Shown: positions 5,694 to 13,433 of the stretch, piece after piece
Position numbering within the stretch: the first letter of the stretch is position 1
Layout: each line of letters opens with the position of its first letter
Assembly (NCBI GenBank): GCA_035938265.1
Contig: DASZHA010000076.1
Location: forward strand, 1-18,645
Source of the DNA: DASZHA01 sp035938265
GTDB lineage: Bacteria; Chloroflexota; Dormibacteria; DASZGP01
Reading direction: 5' to 3'
DNA length: 18,645 bases
Program-made: the position numbers and the translations under genes
Notes under the pieces: generated by a model
The model's input: only the letters and a program-made list of their open reading frames with translations
What the model was told of the DNA's origin: nothing
Database searches by the model: none

Positions 5694-7352
5694 ATGCGCG
5701 CCGTCATTCGACCCAAATCAAGACCGCGACTCGCGGTCACGGCCTGCGCCACGCTGTTCGTCACCGCCGGTTTCGTCATCGGCGGCTCCGCGCCGGCGCA
5801 CGCGGACAGCTGCTTCCTGATCTTGACCTGTCCCGCCAGCCCGTCGCCAGTTCCGGTGGCCCCGCCCCCGCCATCGCCGTCGCCGCCGACATCTCCCAAA
5901 CCACCGCCACCAGCGCCACCGCAACCGCCGCCCAAGACCGGGGCCGTGGCCGCTCCCGCCCAGCCCTCGCCGTCGGTGTCCGCGGCTGCAGCGCAGGTCG
6001 CGGCTCGCTTCCGCAACGCCGCCTTCCTGGACGACCTGCTCACGGTGCTACAGCACCCGACGTCAGACCAGCAGCCTGACCTCAAGCACTTCAGGGTCGC
6101 GGCCGGGCTCACGGCGGACGAGACCGGCGCCGCGGCGGCGCAGGATGCAGCCCGCACACCAGCGCTGGAGGTCGCGATCTTCATCCTCGTCTGGGCGGTG
6201 GCGATGGCCGTCGGCCTTGGGCTGGGACTGCGCCGCCGCATCCGTTTCGCGCGGCTTCGGGCCATGGCGATCCTCTCGCTGATCCCGCTGGTGGCTGTCA
6301 CCGCTGCTGGCCTCCGGGCCTCGGGTACGTTGCGCCTGGCGCCGTCGACTGCCCCGGTCTCGACGCGCGCCTTCGGTCCGGGGCTGCAGAGCTCCACCAC
6401 CATCGACGACCTTGACCCGCTGCACAAATTCCTCGAGCCCAGCGCACCGGCATGGAACCGGCTGGTCTCGATAGAGAGCCAGGTCACCCTCCACCAGGAC
6501 CAGCTCAAGGCCCAGGAGCTGCAGATCCAGCGCATCGCCACCAGCGTTGCCGGCTCCGCTTCGGCACAGCCTTCGGCCACCGTCTCGCCAACGGCGGTGT
6601 CGTCGGATGTCGAAGCGGTCCTGGTCGGCCTGTTGGCCCAACACGATGCCACCGCCCAGGCATTCAAGGCGTCGTTGCAGCAGGAGTACGAGGTCTACCG
6701 AGAGGCCGCCCAGCAGCCAGCGCTACGGGACCAGATCCTCGGCGCCGTTGCCAAACTGCCTCAGGCGGATGCCAAGGATGCCGTCAGCTACAACCTCCAG
6801 GTGCTGCAGACCCAGCTGACCCAGGAGAGCGCCATCAATGCCGCCGCGGCCAAGCTCAGCGCCATCGGCTCACTGTCCTCCGCCCAGCTGGCGGCCATGC
6901 GACGCCACCAGCCGTTCATCATCCCGCTGGAGGGGCCAATGACCCAGGGCTTCGGACCCACCGACTTCTCGTTGGAGCCGCCGCTGACATACAACGGCGT
7001 CTTCTACCCCCATTTCCATACCGGTTTCGACATCGCCGCCCCGCTTGACACCCCGGTCCACGCCGCCGCCGACGGCGTCATCGCCCTGGCCACCGCCACC
7101 CAGGACAGCCAGGGCCACCTCACCGGCTACGGCAACTACGTCGTGATTGCCCATCCGGATGGGTTCTTCACGCTCTACGGACACCTCGACACGGTCGCGG
7201 TCAAGGAGGGCCAGGTGGTGCACCAGGGCGAGATCATCGGCCAGGAGGGGTCGACCGGCCTCAGCACCGGCCCCCACGTCCACTTCGAGATCCGCCACAA
7301 CGGCACCTTCCTGGACCCTGCGCCCTATCTCCAGGGACAGACCCCAGGCTGA
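5694..7352 (+). CDS. Exported or membrane-anchored M23 (LytM-type) peptidase
   Basis: A 552-residue envelope protein. Residues 1-37 form a signal peptide (basic start, hydrophobic core, cleavage likely after SAPAHA); two Cys (40, 46) follow. Residues 49-95 are Pro-rich. Two hydrophobic helices (about 159-178 and 190-207) are separated by the basic GLRRRIRFARLRAM. A coiled-coil-like stretch spans about 255-285 and helical regions continue to about 400. The C-terminal M23 domain (about 408-546) has zinc ligands His442 and Asp446 (HTGFD), His530 in GPHVHFE, and catalytic-type His497 (YGHLD) and His528. M23 enzymes cut peptidoglycan cross-bridges or act as regulators when degenerate; all ligands are present here, so it should be active. 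GAGG at 5684-5687 is 6 nt before the ATG. It follows thiD by 86 nt and is probably an independent unit. Confidence 0.9.
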   Translation: MRAVIRPKSRPRLAVTACATLFVTAGFVIGGSAPAHADSCFLILTCPASPSPVPVAPPPPSPSPPTSPKPPPPAPPQPPPKTGAVAAPAQPSPSVSAAAAQVAARFRNAAFLDDLLTVLQHPTSDQQPDLKHFRVAAGLTADETGAAAAQDAARTPALEVAIFILVWAVAMAVGLGLGLRRRIRFARLRAMAILSLIPLVAVTAAGLRASGTLRLAPSTAPVSTRAFGPGLQSSTTIDDLDPLHKFLEPSAPAWNRLVSIESQVTLHQDQLKAQELQIQRIATSVAGSASAQPSATVSPTAVSSDVEAVLVGLLAQHDATAQAFKASLQQEYEVYREAAQQPALRDQILGAVAKLPQADAKDAVSYNLQVLQTQLTQESAINAAAAKLSAIGSLSSAQLAAMRRHQPFIIPLEGPMTQGFGPTDFSLEPPLTYNGVFYPHFHTGFDIAAPLDTPVHAAADGVIALATATQDSQGHLTGYGNYVVIAHPDGFFTLYGHLDTVAVKEGQVVHQGEIIGQEGSTGLSTGPHVHFEIRHNGTFLDPAPYLQGQTPG

Positions 7353-7370
7353 CCCGGCGCGCCGGCGTGC

Positions 7371-8009
7371 CTAGCTGACGAGGTCCTCGGTGCAGCCGTT
7401 CACCGCCCCCTCGGCCTCGGCCCGCCGGCCGTCCCGCAGCAGCTCCAACGCGCCCGATTCCTCGATCCGGGCGTAGACCTGGTTCTGCGTCTCCAGGGGG
7501 ACGCCGTCGGCGCGCATGCGGTCGCGGAGGGCGCCGACGATGTCGACCAGCTCGCCATATTCCTCGCCGATCTCGCCCTCCAGCCGGCGGCGGATCAGCG
7601 AGGCCAGGAAGGGGCTTCGGCCGCTGGTTGACACGGCCACCTGCAGCCTTCCCCGCCGCACCAGCGCGGGGGCGATGAAGTCGCAGAGCTTGGGGCGGTC
7701 GAGGACGTTGACCAGCACGTGGCGGGCGCGTGCGGCGGCGGCAACCCGCTCTCCAGAGGCGTCATCGCCGCTGGCGTCGATCACCAGGAACGCGCCGGCC
7801 AGGTCGCCCTCCTCGAACGCGCGCCGCTCCACGTCGATCGCGCCCCCGGCAAACATCTCCTCGAGCGCGGGGTTAATGGTGCCGGCGATAACCGTCACCG
7901 CGGCGCCATCGGTGAGCAGGCCCTGCACCTTGGCCGCGGCCTCGTCCCCGCCGCCGACGACCAGGCACCTCTTGCCACTGACGTCGAGGTAGGCGGCGTA
8001 GTAGCCCAT
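7371..8009 (-). CDS. Precorrin-2 dehydrogenase / sirohydrochlorin ferrochelatase
   Basis: A 212-residue homologue of Met8p and of the N-terminal half of CysG. An NAD-binding motif VVGGGDEAAAKVQGLL (17-32), the NVLDRPKLCDFIAPA block (101-115, holding the Asp believed to act in dehydrogenation and chelation) and VSTSGRSPFLASLIRRRLE (126-144) are typical. It oxidises precorrin-2 to sirohydrochlorin and inserts iron to make sirohaem, the cofactor of the sulfite reductase upstream in the same operon. ATG at 8009 lies 17 nt after the stop of the APS kinase-ATP sulfurylase gene; no clear SD is visible, so it probably depends on coupling. Convergent with the M23 peptidase gene, with 18 nt between the two stop codons. 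Confidence 0.92.
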   Translation of the reverse strand: MGYYAAYLDVSGKRCLVVGGGDEAAAKVQGLLTDGAAVTVIAGTINPALEEMFAGGAIDVERRAFEEGDLAGAFLVIDASGDDASGERVAAAARARHVLVNVLDRPKLCDFIAPALVRRGRLQVAVSTSGRSPFLASLIRRRLEGEIGEEYGELVDIVGALRDRMRADGVPLETQNQVYARIEESGALELLRDGRRAEAEGAVNGCTEDLVS

Positions 8010-8026
8010 CGGAGACGGCAGTGGGG

Positions 8027-9844
8027 CTAGCCCACCGCCTCCGCGTCGCCGGTGCGCTGGCGTTCCGCCTCGAGCAGGATCTCGGCGATCTCCGGGCGGG
8101 TGAACTCGATGGGCAGGTCCTCGCCCGCGCGCAGCATCTCCCGGACCTTGGTGCCGCTGAGGATGACGCGGTCGTCGGCGCCGTGCGGGCACGTCCGGCT
8201 GGTGGCCATCTGGCCGCAAGCCCTGCAGTAGAAGGAGTGCTCGAACTTGAGCAGCGCGATGCCGATCTCGGCCGGCGCGAACTGGTCGAAGATCTCCTGC
8301 GCGTCATAGCTGCCGTAGAAGGAACCAACCCCGGCGTGGTCACGGCCCACGATGAAGTGGCTGCAGCCGTAGTTCTTCCGCACCAGCGCGTGGAAGATGG
8401 CCTCCCGTGGCCCGGCGTAGCGCATCGACGCGGGGAACACCGAGAGAATGACGCGGTCAGGTGGGTAGTGGTGCTCCATCAGGGCCTGGTAGCAACGCAT
8501 CCGCACGGCGGCGGGGATGTCGTCGTCCTTGGTCTCCCCGACCAGCGGGTGCAGCAACAGCCCATCGACCTGCTCGAGGGCGACCTTCTGCAGGTACTCG
8601 TGGGCGCGGTGCACCGGGTTGCGCGTCTGGAAGCCGACGACCGTGCGCCAGCCCTTCTCGCCAAAGGCGGCGCGGGTCTCCATGGGCGTGAGGCGGTACT
8701 CGTCGAATGGCGCCTTGGGGAGGGCGAAGACCTCGACCGCGCCGGCGACCGCGAAGGCCGGCTGGCCCAGCACTCGGGCGACGCCGGGGTGGGACTCGTC
8801 CGAAGTGCCGTACACCTCGGCCGCGATGCGTTTGCGGTCGTAGACGTAGGTCTCGCTCACAGTCAGCACCGCCAGTGACTTGCCACCCGACCTGAGCGCA
8901 ACTCGCTGCCCCGCGCGCAGCTCCCGGGCCAGAGCCTCCTCCACCGGCAGCATGATCGGCAGGCTCCAGACCATGCCGTCGGAGAGGCGCATCCGCTCCG
9001 CCACCGACAGCGCGTCGGCCTCGCGCATGAAGCCGGTCAGAGGACTGAGGCCGCCGCCGGCGAGCAGCTCGAGGTCGCTGACAGCCCAGGCGTCGAGCTC
9101 GATCGAGGTCAGCGCCTGGGCCTCCTCGCTGAGCTCGCGGCCACGCTCCTTCGACGCCATTCGCACCTGGAGGACGCCGCCATGGGGCATGATCCCGGTG
9201 CCCGCGACGTCGGCCTGGTTGTGCTCCTCGCCGAAGCGGTGCCCGTGGGACAGGTGCTCGACGTGGACGTGGGCGGGGACATCGTCGCGCTCGAGGTAGC
9301 CCCGCGCCTGCAGCGCCGCCAGCACGTCGGCCACCGACTCGCCCACCGTCTGCGTCTCGCTGCTGACGACCACCTCAGGGTGCAGAGGCGCCTCGTAGGG
9401 GTCGCTGACGCCGGTGAAGTTCTTGATCTCGCCCGACAGGGCCTTGGCGTAGAGGCCCTTGACGTCGCGGCGGCTGAGCTCCTCGATGGAGCAGTCGACG
9501 TGGACCTCGACGAACTCGCCGATGCGGGCCCGGACCTCGTCGCGGATATCGCGGTAGGGCGAGATGGCAGCCACCAGGACGAAGGCGCCGTGCCGGGTCA
9601 GCAGCTGCGCGACGAAGCCGATGCGGCGGATGTTCTCGTCGCGGTCCTCTTTACTGAAGCCCAGGCCCTTGCTCAGGTTCTCGCGGATGACGTCGCCGTC
9701 GAGGATCTCGACGCGCTTGCCGCGCAGCTCCAGCTCGCTGGCCAGGGCGGTGGAGATCGTCGACTTGCCGGCACCACTGAGGCCGGTCAGCCAGATGGTG
9801 ACGCCGCGCTGCGTCTCGTGCGCGGACTCCTTGATGACGCTCAC
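8027..9844 (-). CDS. Bifunctional APS kinase (N-term) - ATP sulfurylase (C-term)
   Basis: A 605-residue fusion. Residues about 13-185 are APS kinase: P-loop GLSGAGKST (21-29), LDGDVIRENLSKGLGFS (48-64), SPYRDIRDEVR. Residues about 229-600 are ATP sulfurylase: QTRNPVHRAHE (406-416, nucleotide-binding HxxH), GRDHAGVGSFYG (500-511). Cys540, Cys543, Cys552 and His554 form a C-x2-C-x8-C-x-H cluster like the zinc site known in some bacterial ATP sulfurylases. The enzyme activates sulfate to APS and phosphorylates it to PAPS. The kinase-first order is that of animal PAPS synthases, unlike the CysN-CysC fusion. The linker (186-222) has seven His. The start is GTG 9844, overlapping the sulfite reductase stop as GTGA, with GGAG (9853-9850) 5 nt upstream. 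Confidence 0.95.
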   Translation of the reverse strand: MSVIKESAHETQRGVTIWLTGLSGAGKSTISTALASELELRGKRVEILDGDVIRENLSKGLGFSKEDRDENIRRIGFVAQLLTRHGAFVLVAAISPYRDIRDEVRARIGEFVEVHVDCSIEELSRRDVKGLYAKALSGEIKNFTGVSDPYEAPLHPEVVVSSETQTVGESVADVLAALQARGYLERDDVPAHVHVEHLSHGHRFGEEHNQADVAGTGIMPHGGVLQVRMASKERGRELSEEAQALTSIELDAWAVSDLELLAGGGLSPLTGFMREADALSVAERMRLSDGMVWSLPIMLPVEEALARELRAGQRVALRSGGKSLAVLTVSETYVYDRKRIAAEVYGTSDESHPGVARVLGQPAFAVAGAVEVFALPKAPFDEYRLTPMETRAAFGEKGWRTVVGFQTRNPVHRAHEYLQKVALEQVDGLLLHPLVGETKDDDIPAAVRMRCYQALMEHHYPPDRVILSVFPASMRYAGPREAIFHALVRKNYGCSHFIVGRDHAGVGSFYGSYDAQEIFDQFAPAEIGIALLKFEHSFYCRACGQMATSRTCPHGADDRVILSGTKVREMLRAGEDLPIEFTRPEIAEILLEAERQRTGDAEAVG

Positions 9845-11685
9845 TTCTGCTCCGCCTTGGCCCGCGCCGCCCGCTGCGCCCGGGCGTAGGCGGTGTCGTC
9901 GTGCTCACCGGCGTCGCGGACGGCGTGAGCCGAGCCACCCTCCGACGTCCCCGCTTCGACCAGCGCGCCCGGCGGCATCGCCTCCCTGGCGAAGGCCTGC
10001 AGCGACTCTTCGTCGAGGGCGTTGAGGAAATGGCTGAAGTCCTGCTCCGGCAGCCGGCGCTGGAGGTAGAGCCGCAGCAGCGCCTCGATGTAGTCGGGCA
10101 TCTTCTCGGCGCGGACGCGGGCTCCCTTGGCGATGCGGGCGAAGTGCCGCTCCTCGCCCAGGTGGCCGCCAAGGTAGACCTGGAAGACCTCCGTCGGTAC
10201 CCCTGCGATGGTCACGATCGAGCCCATGAACCCCATGTCCGCGATCTGGAAGCGGGCGCAGGCATTGGGGCAGCCGTTGATGTTGATGCGGCAGTAGTCG
10301 TCGAAGTCGGGCAACCGCTTCTCCAGCTCGTCGACGATGGTCGCGGCCCGGCCCTTGGTCTCAGTCACCGCCAGCTTGCAGAACTCGATGCCGGTGCAGG
10401 CCATGGTGCTGCGCCGGAAGCTCGAGCTGCGCACCTGGAGTCCCAGCGCGGCCAGCTCGCCGACGGCGGCCTCGACCTTGGCTTCGGGGATGTCGAGGAT
10501 GACCATCTTCTGCTGGGTTGTGGTGCGGACGCGGCCCTTGCCGTAGCGCCGGGAGATGGCTGCGATGCCACTCATCTGATCGGCATCCGTGCGGCCTGCC
10601 ACCAGCGGGAAGCCGACGTACATGTTGCTGTCGGCCTGGCGGTGGATGCCGGCATGGTCGCGATGGGAAGCGTGCGTTTCCGGCGCAGGCGGCCCATCGA
10701 CGAGTCGACGATTGAGGTACTTCTTCTCCACCACCTCGCGGAACTTCTCCACGCCCCAATCAGCGACCAGGAACTTGAGCCGGGCCCGGTTGCGGGTCCG
10801 CCGGTAGCCGTAGTCGCGGAAGCAGGTGGTGATGGCGACGCAGAGCTCGACCAGCTCGTCGGGCGCGACGAAGGCGCCCAGCGACTGGGCCATGTGCGGC
10901 GTGGTCGAGAGCCCGCCACCGACCAGCACGTCGAAACCGACCCGGCCGTCGACCCGGTGGGCCACGGCGCCGATGTCGTTGACGTCCTCGTGGCCGCAGC
11001 GGTCGGCGCAGCCGGTGATCGAGATCTTGTACTTGCGCGGCAGGTTGGAGAACTCCTTGGTCCCGGTCAGCCGGTGGCCGACCGCCAGCACGTAAGGCGT
11101 GGCGTCGATGTACTCGGCGGCGTCGACCCCGGCGGTGGGGCAGCCGAGCACGTTGCGGGTGACGTCACCGCAGGTCTGCAGCGTCGATAGCCCGACCGCG
11201 GAGATGGTCGCCCAGGCCTCGGGAATGTCCTCGATGTGGAGGTTGTGGAACTGGAAGTTCTGCCGGTCGGTGACGTCGATCACGCCCTCCCCCCAGCGAC
11301 GGGCCAGCTCGGCGCAAGCATCCAGCTGCTCGGCGGTCAGCTGGCCGCCGGGGATGCGGATGCGCATCATGAACATCTTGTCTTCCTCGGGCCGCTGGGT
11401 GTAGAGCCCGTACCAGCGGAAGCGGCCGCTGAGGTCGGCGGGGTCGATGCTGTCCCACCCCTCCTTGGCGTACTGGTGGATGATCCGCTCGAAGACGTCG
11501 AGGCCGTCCTGGTTGCGCTTGTTGGCCTCCTGCGGGGTGAGCGGCTCCATGTAGCCGAGGGCCCACTGGCCCTGGGCCCGTTTGGGCCGCGGGATCTCCA
11601 GCGGCGAGTCCTGGAGGAGGGAGTCCTCCTCGCTCTCGGCAAGCGTGCCGCCGGCCTCGGGGTGCTGGCCGTTGGTCTCGCTCAT
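9841..11685 (-). CDS. Assimilatory sirohaem/[4Fe-4S] sulfite reductase (SirA/NirA family)
   Basis: A 614-residue ferredoxin-type sulfite/nitrite reductase that reduces sulfite to sulfide with six electrons. The cluster/sirohaem ligands are Cys430 and Cys436 (C-TGIEF-C) and Cys472 and Cys476 (NGCPNAC). WYGLYTQR (91-98), QNFQFHNLHIED (142-153) and CGDVTRNVLGCP (172-183) are anion/sirohaem-site regions. Sulfite rather than nitrite is inferred from the operon (cysH, ATP sulfurylase, sirohaem synthesis). ATG 11685 overlaps the cysH stop as ATGA, with GGAGG (11700-11696) 10 nt upstream; longer in-frame readings would run into cysH. A hydrophilic N-terminus of about 38 residues and an Ala/Arg/Lys-rich tail flank the core. 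Confidence 0.92.
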   Translation of the reverse strand: MSETNGQHPEAGGTLAESEEDSLLQDSPLEIPRPKRAQGQWALGYMEPLTPQEANKRNQDGLDVFERIIHQYAKEGWDSIDPADLSGRFRWYGLYTQRPEEDKMFMMRIRIPGGQLTAEQLDACAELARRWGEGVIDVTDRQNFQFHNLHIEDIPEAWATISAVGLSTLQTCGDVTRNVLGCPTAGVDAAEYIDATPYVLAVGHRLTGTKEFSNLPRKYKISITGCADRCGHEDVNDIGAVAHRVDGRVGFDVLVGGGLSTTPHMAQSLGAFVAPDELVELCVAITTCFRDYGYRRTRNRARLKFLVADWGVEKFREVVEKKYLNRRLVDGPPAPETHASHRDHAGIHRQADSNMYVGFPLVAGRTDADQMSGIAAISRRYGKGRVRTTTQQKMVILDIPEAKVEAAVGELAALGLQVRSSSFRRSTMACTGIEFCKLAVTETKGRAATIVDELEKRLPDFDDYCRININGCPNACARFQIADMGFMGSIVTIAGVPTEVFQVYLGGHLGEERHFARIAKGARVRAEKMPDYIEALLRLYLQRRLPEQDFSHFLNALDEESLQAFAREAMPPGALVEAGTSEGGSAHAVRDAGEHDDTAYARAQRAARAKAEQK

Positions 11686-12491
11686 GTGTCCGACGCCTCC
11701 GCCGCTGGCGCGCTGTCGGCCCGCGTCAACACCCTGCTGTTGCCGTCGGCGTCGACCACGGTCTCGTAGTGGATGCCGCATTCGGTATCGCCCTGTTCCC
11801 ACCACCACCGGCCGGCGCGCAGGTCCTCGCCAGGCTCGATTGCCCGGGTGCAGGGATCGCAGCCGATGCTGGTGTAGCCCTTCCGGTAGAGCGAGTTGCG
11901 GGGGACGTTGTACGTCTCGATGTGCTCCAGGACCTGCTCGTGGGTCCAGTTCGCCAGCGGGTTGATCTTGACGATGCCGCCGTGCTGCTCGTCGAGCTCG
12001 ACGACTTCCACGTTGGCGCGGCTGGCGTTCTGGTCGCGCCGCAGCCCCGTGATCCAGGCGTCGAGGGTCTTCAGCCTGCGGTTCAGGGGCAGGACCTTGC
12101 GCACCTCGCAGCAGCTGAGGCGCAGCTCGGTGGACTTATACATCAGGTTGATGCCGTGCTCGCTGACCAGCTCGGACACCTCCTGGGCGTCGGGGTACAG
12201 GATCTCTATCTTGACCCCGAAGCGATCGTTGATCTCGTCCATCAGGTCGTAGGTGGCCGCCGGCAGCCGGCCGGTGTCGATGGTGAAGACGTTGACCGCC
12301 CAGTCGATGCGGACCGCCATGTCGAGCACCGCCATGCCCTCGTCCTGGAGGGAGGTGCAGATCGAAATGCGGTTACGCGGGAAAGTGGTCAGGCCCCAGA
12401 CGAGCACCTCCTGGGGGGAGGCGTCCTTCAGTTGCTCGGCAGCCTCCGCGACGAGGGTGGCGTTGTCCGACAGCGGCTGGGGCATCGACAC
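11682..12491 (-). CDS. cysH: APS-type (iron-sulfur) adenylylsulfate reductase, CysH family
   Basis: A 269-residue PAPS/APS reductase-family enzyme that makes sulfite using thioredoxin. FTIDTGRLPAATYDLMD (69-85) and GLRRDQNASRA (149-159) mark the substrate site. Cys127-Cys128 (LSCCEVRK) and Cys211-x2-Cys214 (GCDPCTRAI) form the CC...CxxC [4Fe-4S] signature of APS reductases, which E. coli-type PAPS reductases lack. Cys238 in ECGIH is the catalytic thiol. First gene of the sulfate operon. Start options are GTG 12491 and ATG 12485; AGGAG at 12508-12504 lies 12 nt before the GTG, so GTG is slightly favoured. Confidence 0.95.
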   Translation of the reverse strand: MSMPQPLSDNATLVAEAAEQLKDASPQEVLVWGLTTFPRNRISICTSLQDEGMAVLDMAVRIDWAVNVFTIDTGRLPAATYDLMDEINDRFGVKIEILYPDAQEVSELVSEHGINLMYKSTELRLSCCEVRKVLPLNRRLKTLDAWITGLRRDQNASRANVEVVELDEQHGGIVKINPLANWTHEQVLEHIETYNVPRNSLYRKGYTSIGCDPCTRAIEPGEDLRAGRWWWEQGDTECGIHYETVVDADGNSRVLTRADSAPAAEASDT

Positions 12492-12533
12492 GCGGGGTTC
12501 ACACTCCTACCTCTGGGGGCTCACGACTACAAT

Positions 12534-12561
12534 CCGACAATTCCGACCAGAAAGCTAGGAT
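12534..12561 (+). promoter_or_regulatory. Predicted promoter of the uroporphyrinogen methyltransferase gene
   Basis: CCGACA (12534-12539, 4 of 6 to TTGACA), a 16-nt spacer, TAGGAT (12556-12561), then 8 nt to the ATG at 12570. This spacing predicts a leaderless mRNA. The 78-bp divergent region must also hold the promoter of the cysH operon, which I could not place with confidence. Confidence 0.5.
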
Positions 12562-12569
12562 TATGCACG

Positions 12570-13355
12570 ATGCCTCCAGCCGCTGACAACAATGCCCGGG
12601 TCCACCTCGTCGGCGCCGGCCCGGGCGACCCCGAATTGCTGACGGTGCGGGCCGCCAGGCTGCTCGACGCCGCCGACGTGGTGTTCTACGACCACCTCGT
12701 CCCGGAGGCCATCCTGCGGCTGGCAACCGACGCCGAGCTGGTCCCCGTGGGCCACACGCGGGGCGGCCCCAAGCCGGATCTCAGCCAGGTGGCCGGGATG
12801 ATGGCCGCCCGGGCGCTGGCCGGCGAACTCGTGGTCCGCCTCAAAGGTGGCGATCCCTACCTCTTCGGGCGGGGCGCGGAGGAGGCGGCCGCGCTGCTGG
12901 AACGCGGCATCGCCTATGAGATGGTCCCGGGGGTCAGCTCCGCCCTGGCCGCACCTGCCGCGGCCGGCATCCCGCTGACCCACCGCGAGCTGGCCAGCTC
13001 GGTGACCATCGTCACCGGCCACGAGCGGGAGGGCGCGGGGCGCGTTCGCTGGGACCAGCTGGCCAGCGGCGCCGACACGCTGGTGGTCCTGATGGGCGCC
13101 ACCAAGCTCCGTCAGCTGACACGGAGCATCATCCTTGCGGGTCGGCCGGCGACCACCCCCGCAGCGGTGGTGATGGCCGGGACGCGGCCGGAGCAGCGGC
13201 AGGTGGTTGCCACCCTGGCCGGTGTCGCCGACGCCGCCGAGCATGCCGGGATCACGTCGCCCGCGGTCCTGGTGGTGGGCGAGGTGGCGAGCCTCTCCAA
13301 TGTGCTGGCCGCACCCGCGCTGTCTGAGCTGGCCCTGTCCGCCGCCGGCGGCTGA
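12570..13355 (+). CDS. cobA: Uroporphyrinogen-III C-methyltransferase (SUMT)
   Basis: A 261-residue SAM-dependent tetrapyrrole methylase. VHLVGAGPGDPELLTVRAARLL (start of domain), VVFYDHLV, VVRLKGGDPYLFGRGAEE (SAM/substrate loop), YEMVPGVSSA and GIPLTHRELASSVTIVTGH are the standard SUMT blocks. It methylates uroporphyrinogen III twice to precorrin-2, the substrate of the dehydrogenase at 7371-8009; together they replace E. coli CysG. It is transcribed divergently from the sulfate operon it serves, suggesting co-control from the shared 78-bp region. The ATG at 12570 matches the family N-terminus. The open frame continues far upstream, but that part overlaps cysH antisense and is not coding. 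No SD is seen; leaderless translation is likely. Confidence 0.94.
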   Translation: MPPAADNNARVHLVGAGPGDPELLTVRAARLLDAADVVFYDHLVPEAILRLATDAELVPVGHTRGGPKPDLSQVAGMMAARALAGELVVRLKGGDPYLFGRGAEEAAALLERGIAYEMVPGVSSALAAPAAAGIPLTHRELASSVTIVTGHEREGAGRVRWDQLASGADTLVVLMGATKLRQLTRSIILAGRPATTPAAVVMAGTRPEQRQVVATLAGVADAAEHAGITSPAVLVVGEVASLSNVLAAPALSELALSAAGG

Positions 13356-13395
13356 ACGCCCGCCCAGCCGCAGCTGGTGAAGAACAGCTAAGACG

Positions 13396-13424
13396 CTGGC
13401 AGCCCGAGAATCGCGGGCTACTAT
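13396..13424 (+). promoter_or_regulatory. Predicted promoter of the kinase-Tad genes
   Basis: CTGGCA (13396-13401, 4 of 6 to TTGACA), 17-nt spacer, TACTAT (13419-13424, 5 of 6 to TATAAT). An ATG follows 9 nt later at 13434, so the transcript should be leaderless at that ATG. It is the best promoter match I found in the window. Confidence 0.55.
13401..13419 (+). promoter_or_regulatory. Inverted repeat between -35 and -10 (candidate operator)
   Basis: AGCCCG (13401-13406) and CGGGCT (13414-13419) are perfect 6-bp arms with a 7-nt centre, filling the spacer of the predicted kinase promoter. A bound repressor would exclude RNA polymerase. It could instead be a weak terminator stem for the upstream methyltransferase gene, but no U tract follows. 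Confidence 0.35.
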
Positions 13425-13433
13425 AGGCCCCTG

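Noticed and set aside
7354..7365. 12-bp perfect palindrome CCGGCGCGCCGG in the 18-nt convergent gap.
   Set aside because: It has no loop and no U tract, and such GC palindromes arise often by chance at this base composition. A shared terminator role cannot be supported.
11769..12569. Long open frame upstream of and in frame with the uroporphyrinogen methyltransferase.
   Set aside because: It is antisense to cysH, has no recognisable protein features, and the family N-terminus matches the ATG at 12570.
13372..13389. AGCTG-N8-CAGCT hairpin as a terminator of the methyltransferase gene.
   Set aside because: The stem is only 5 bp with no U tract; too weak to call.
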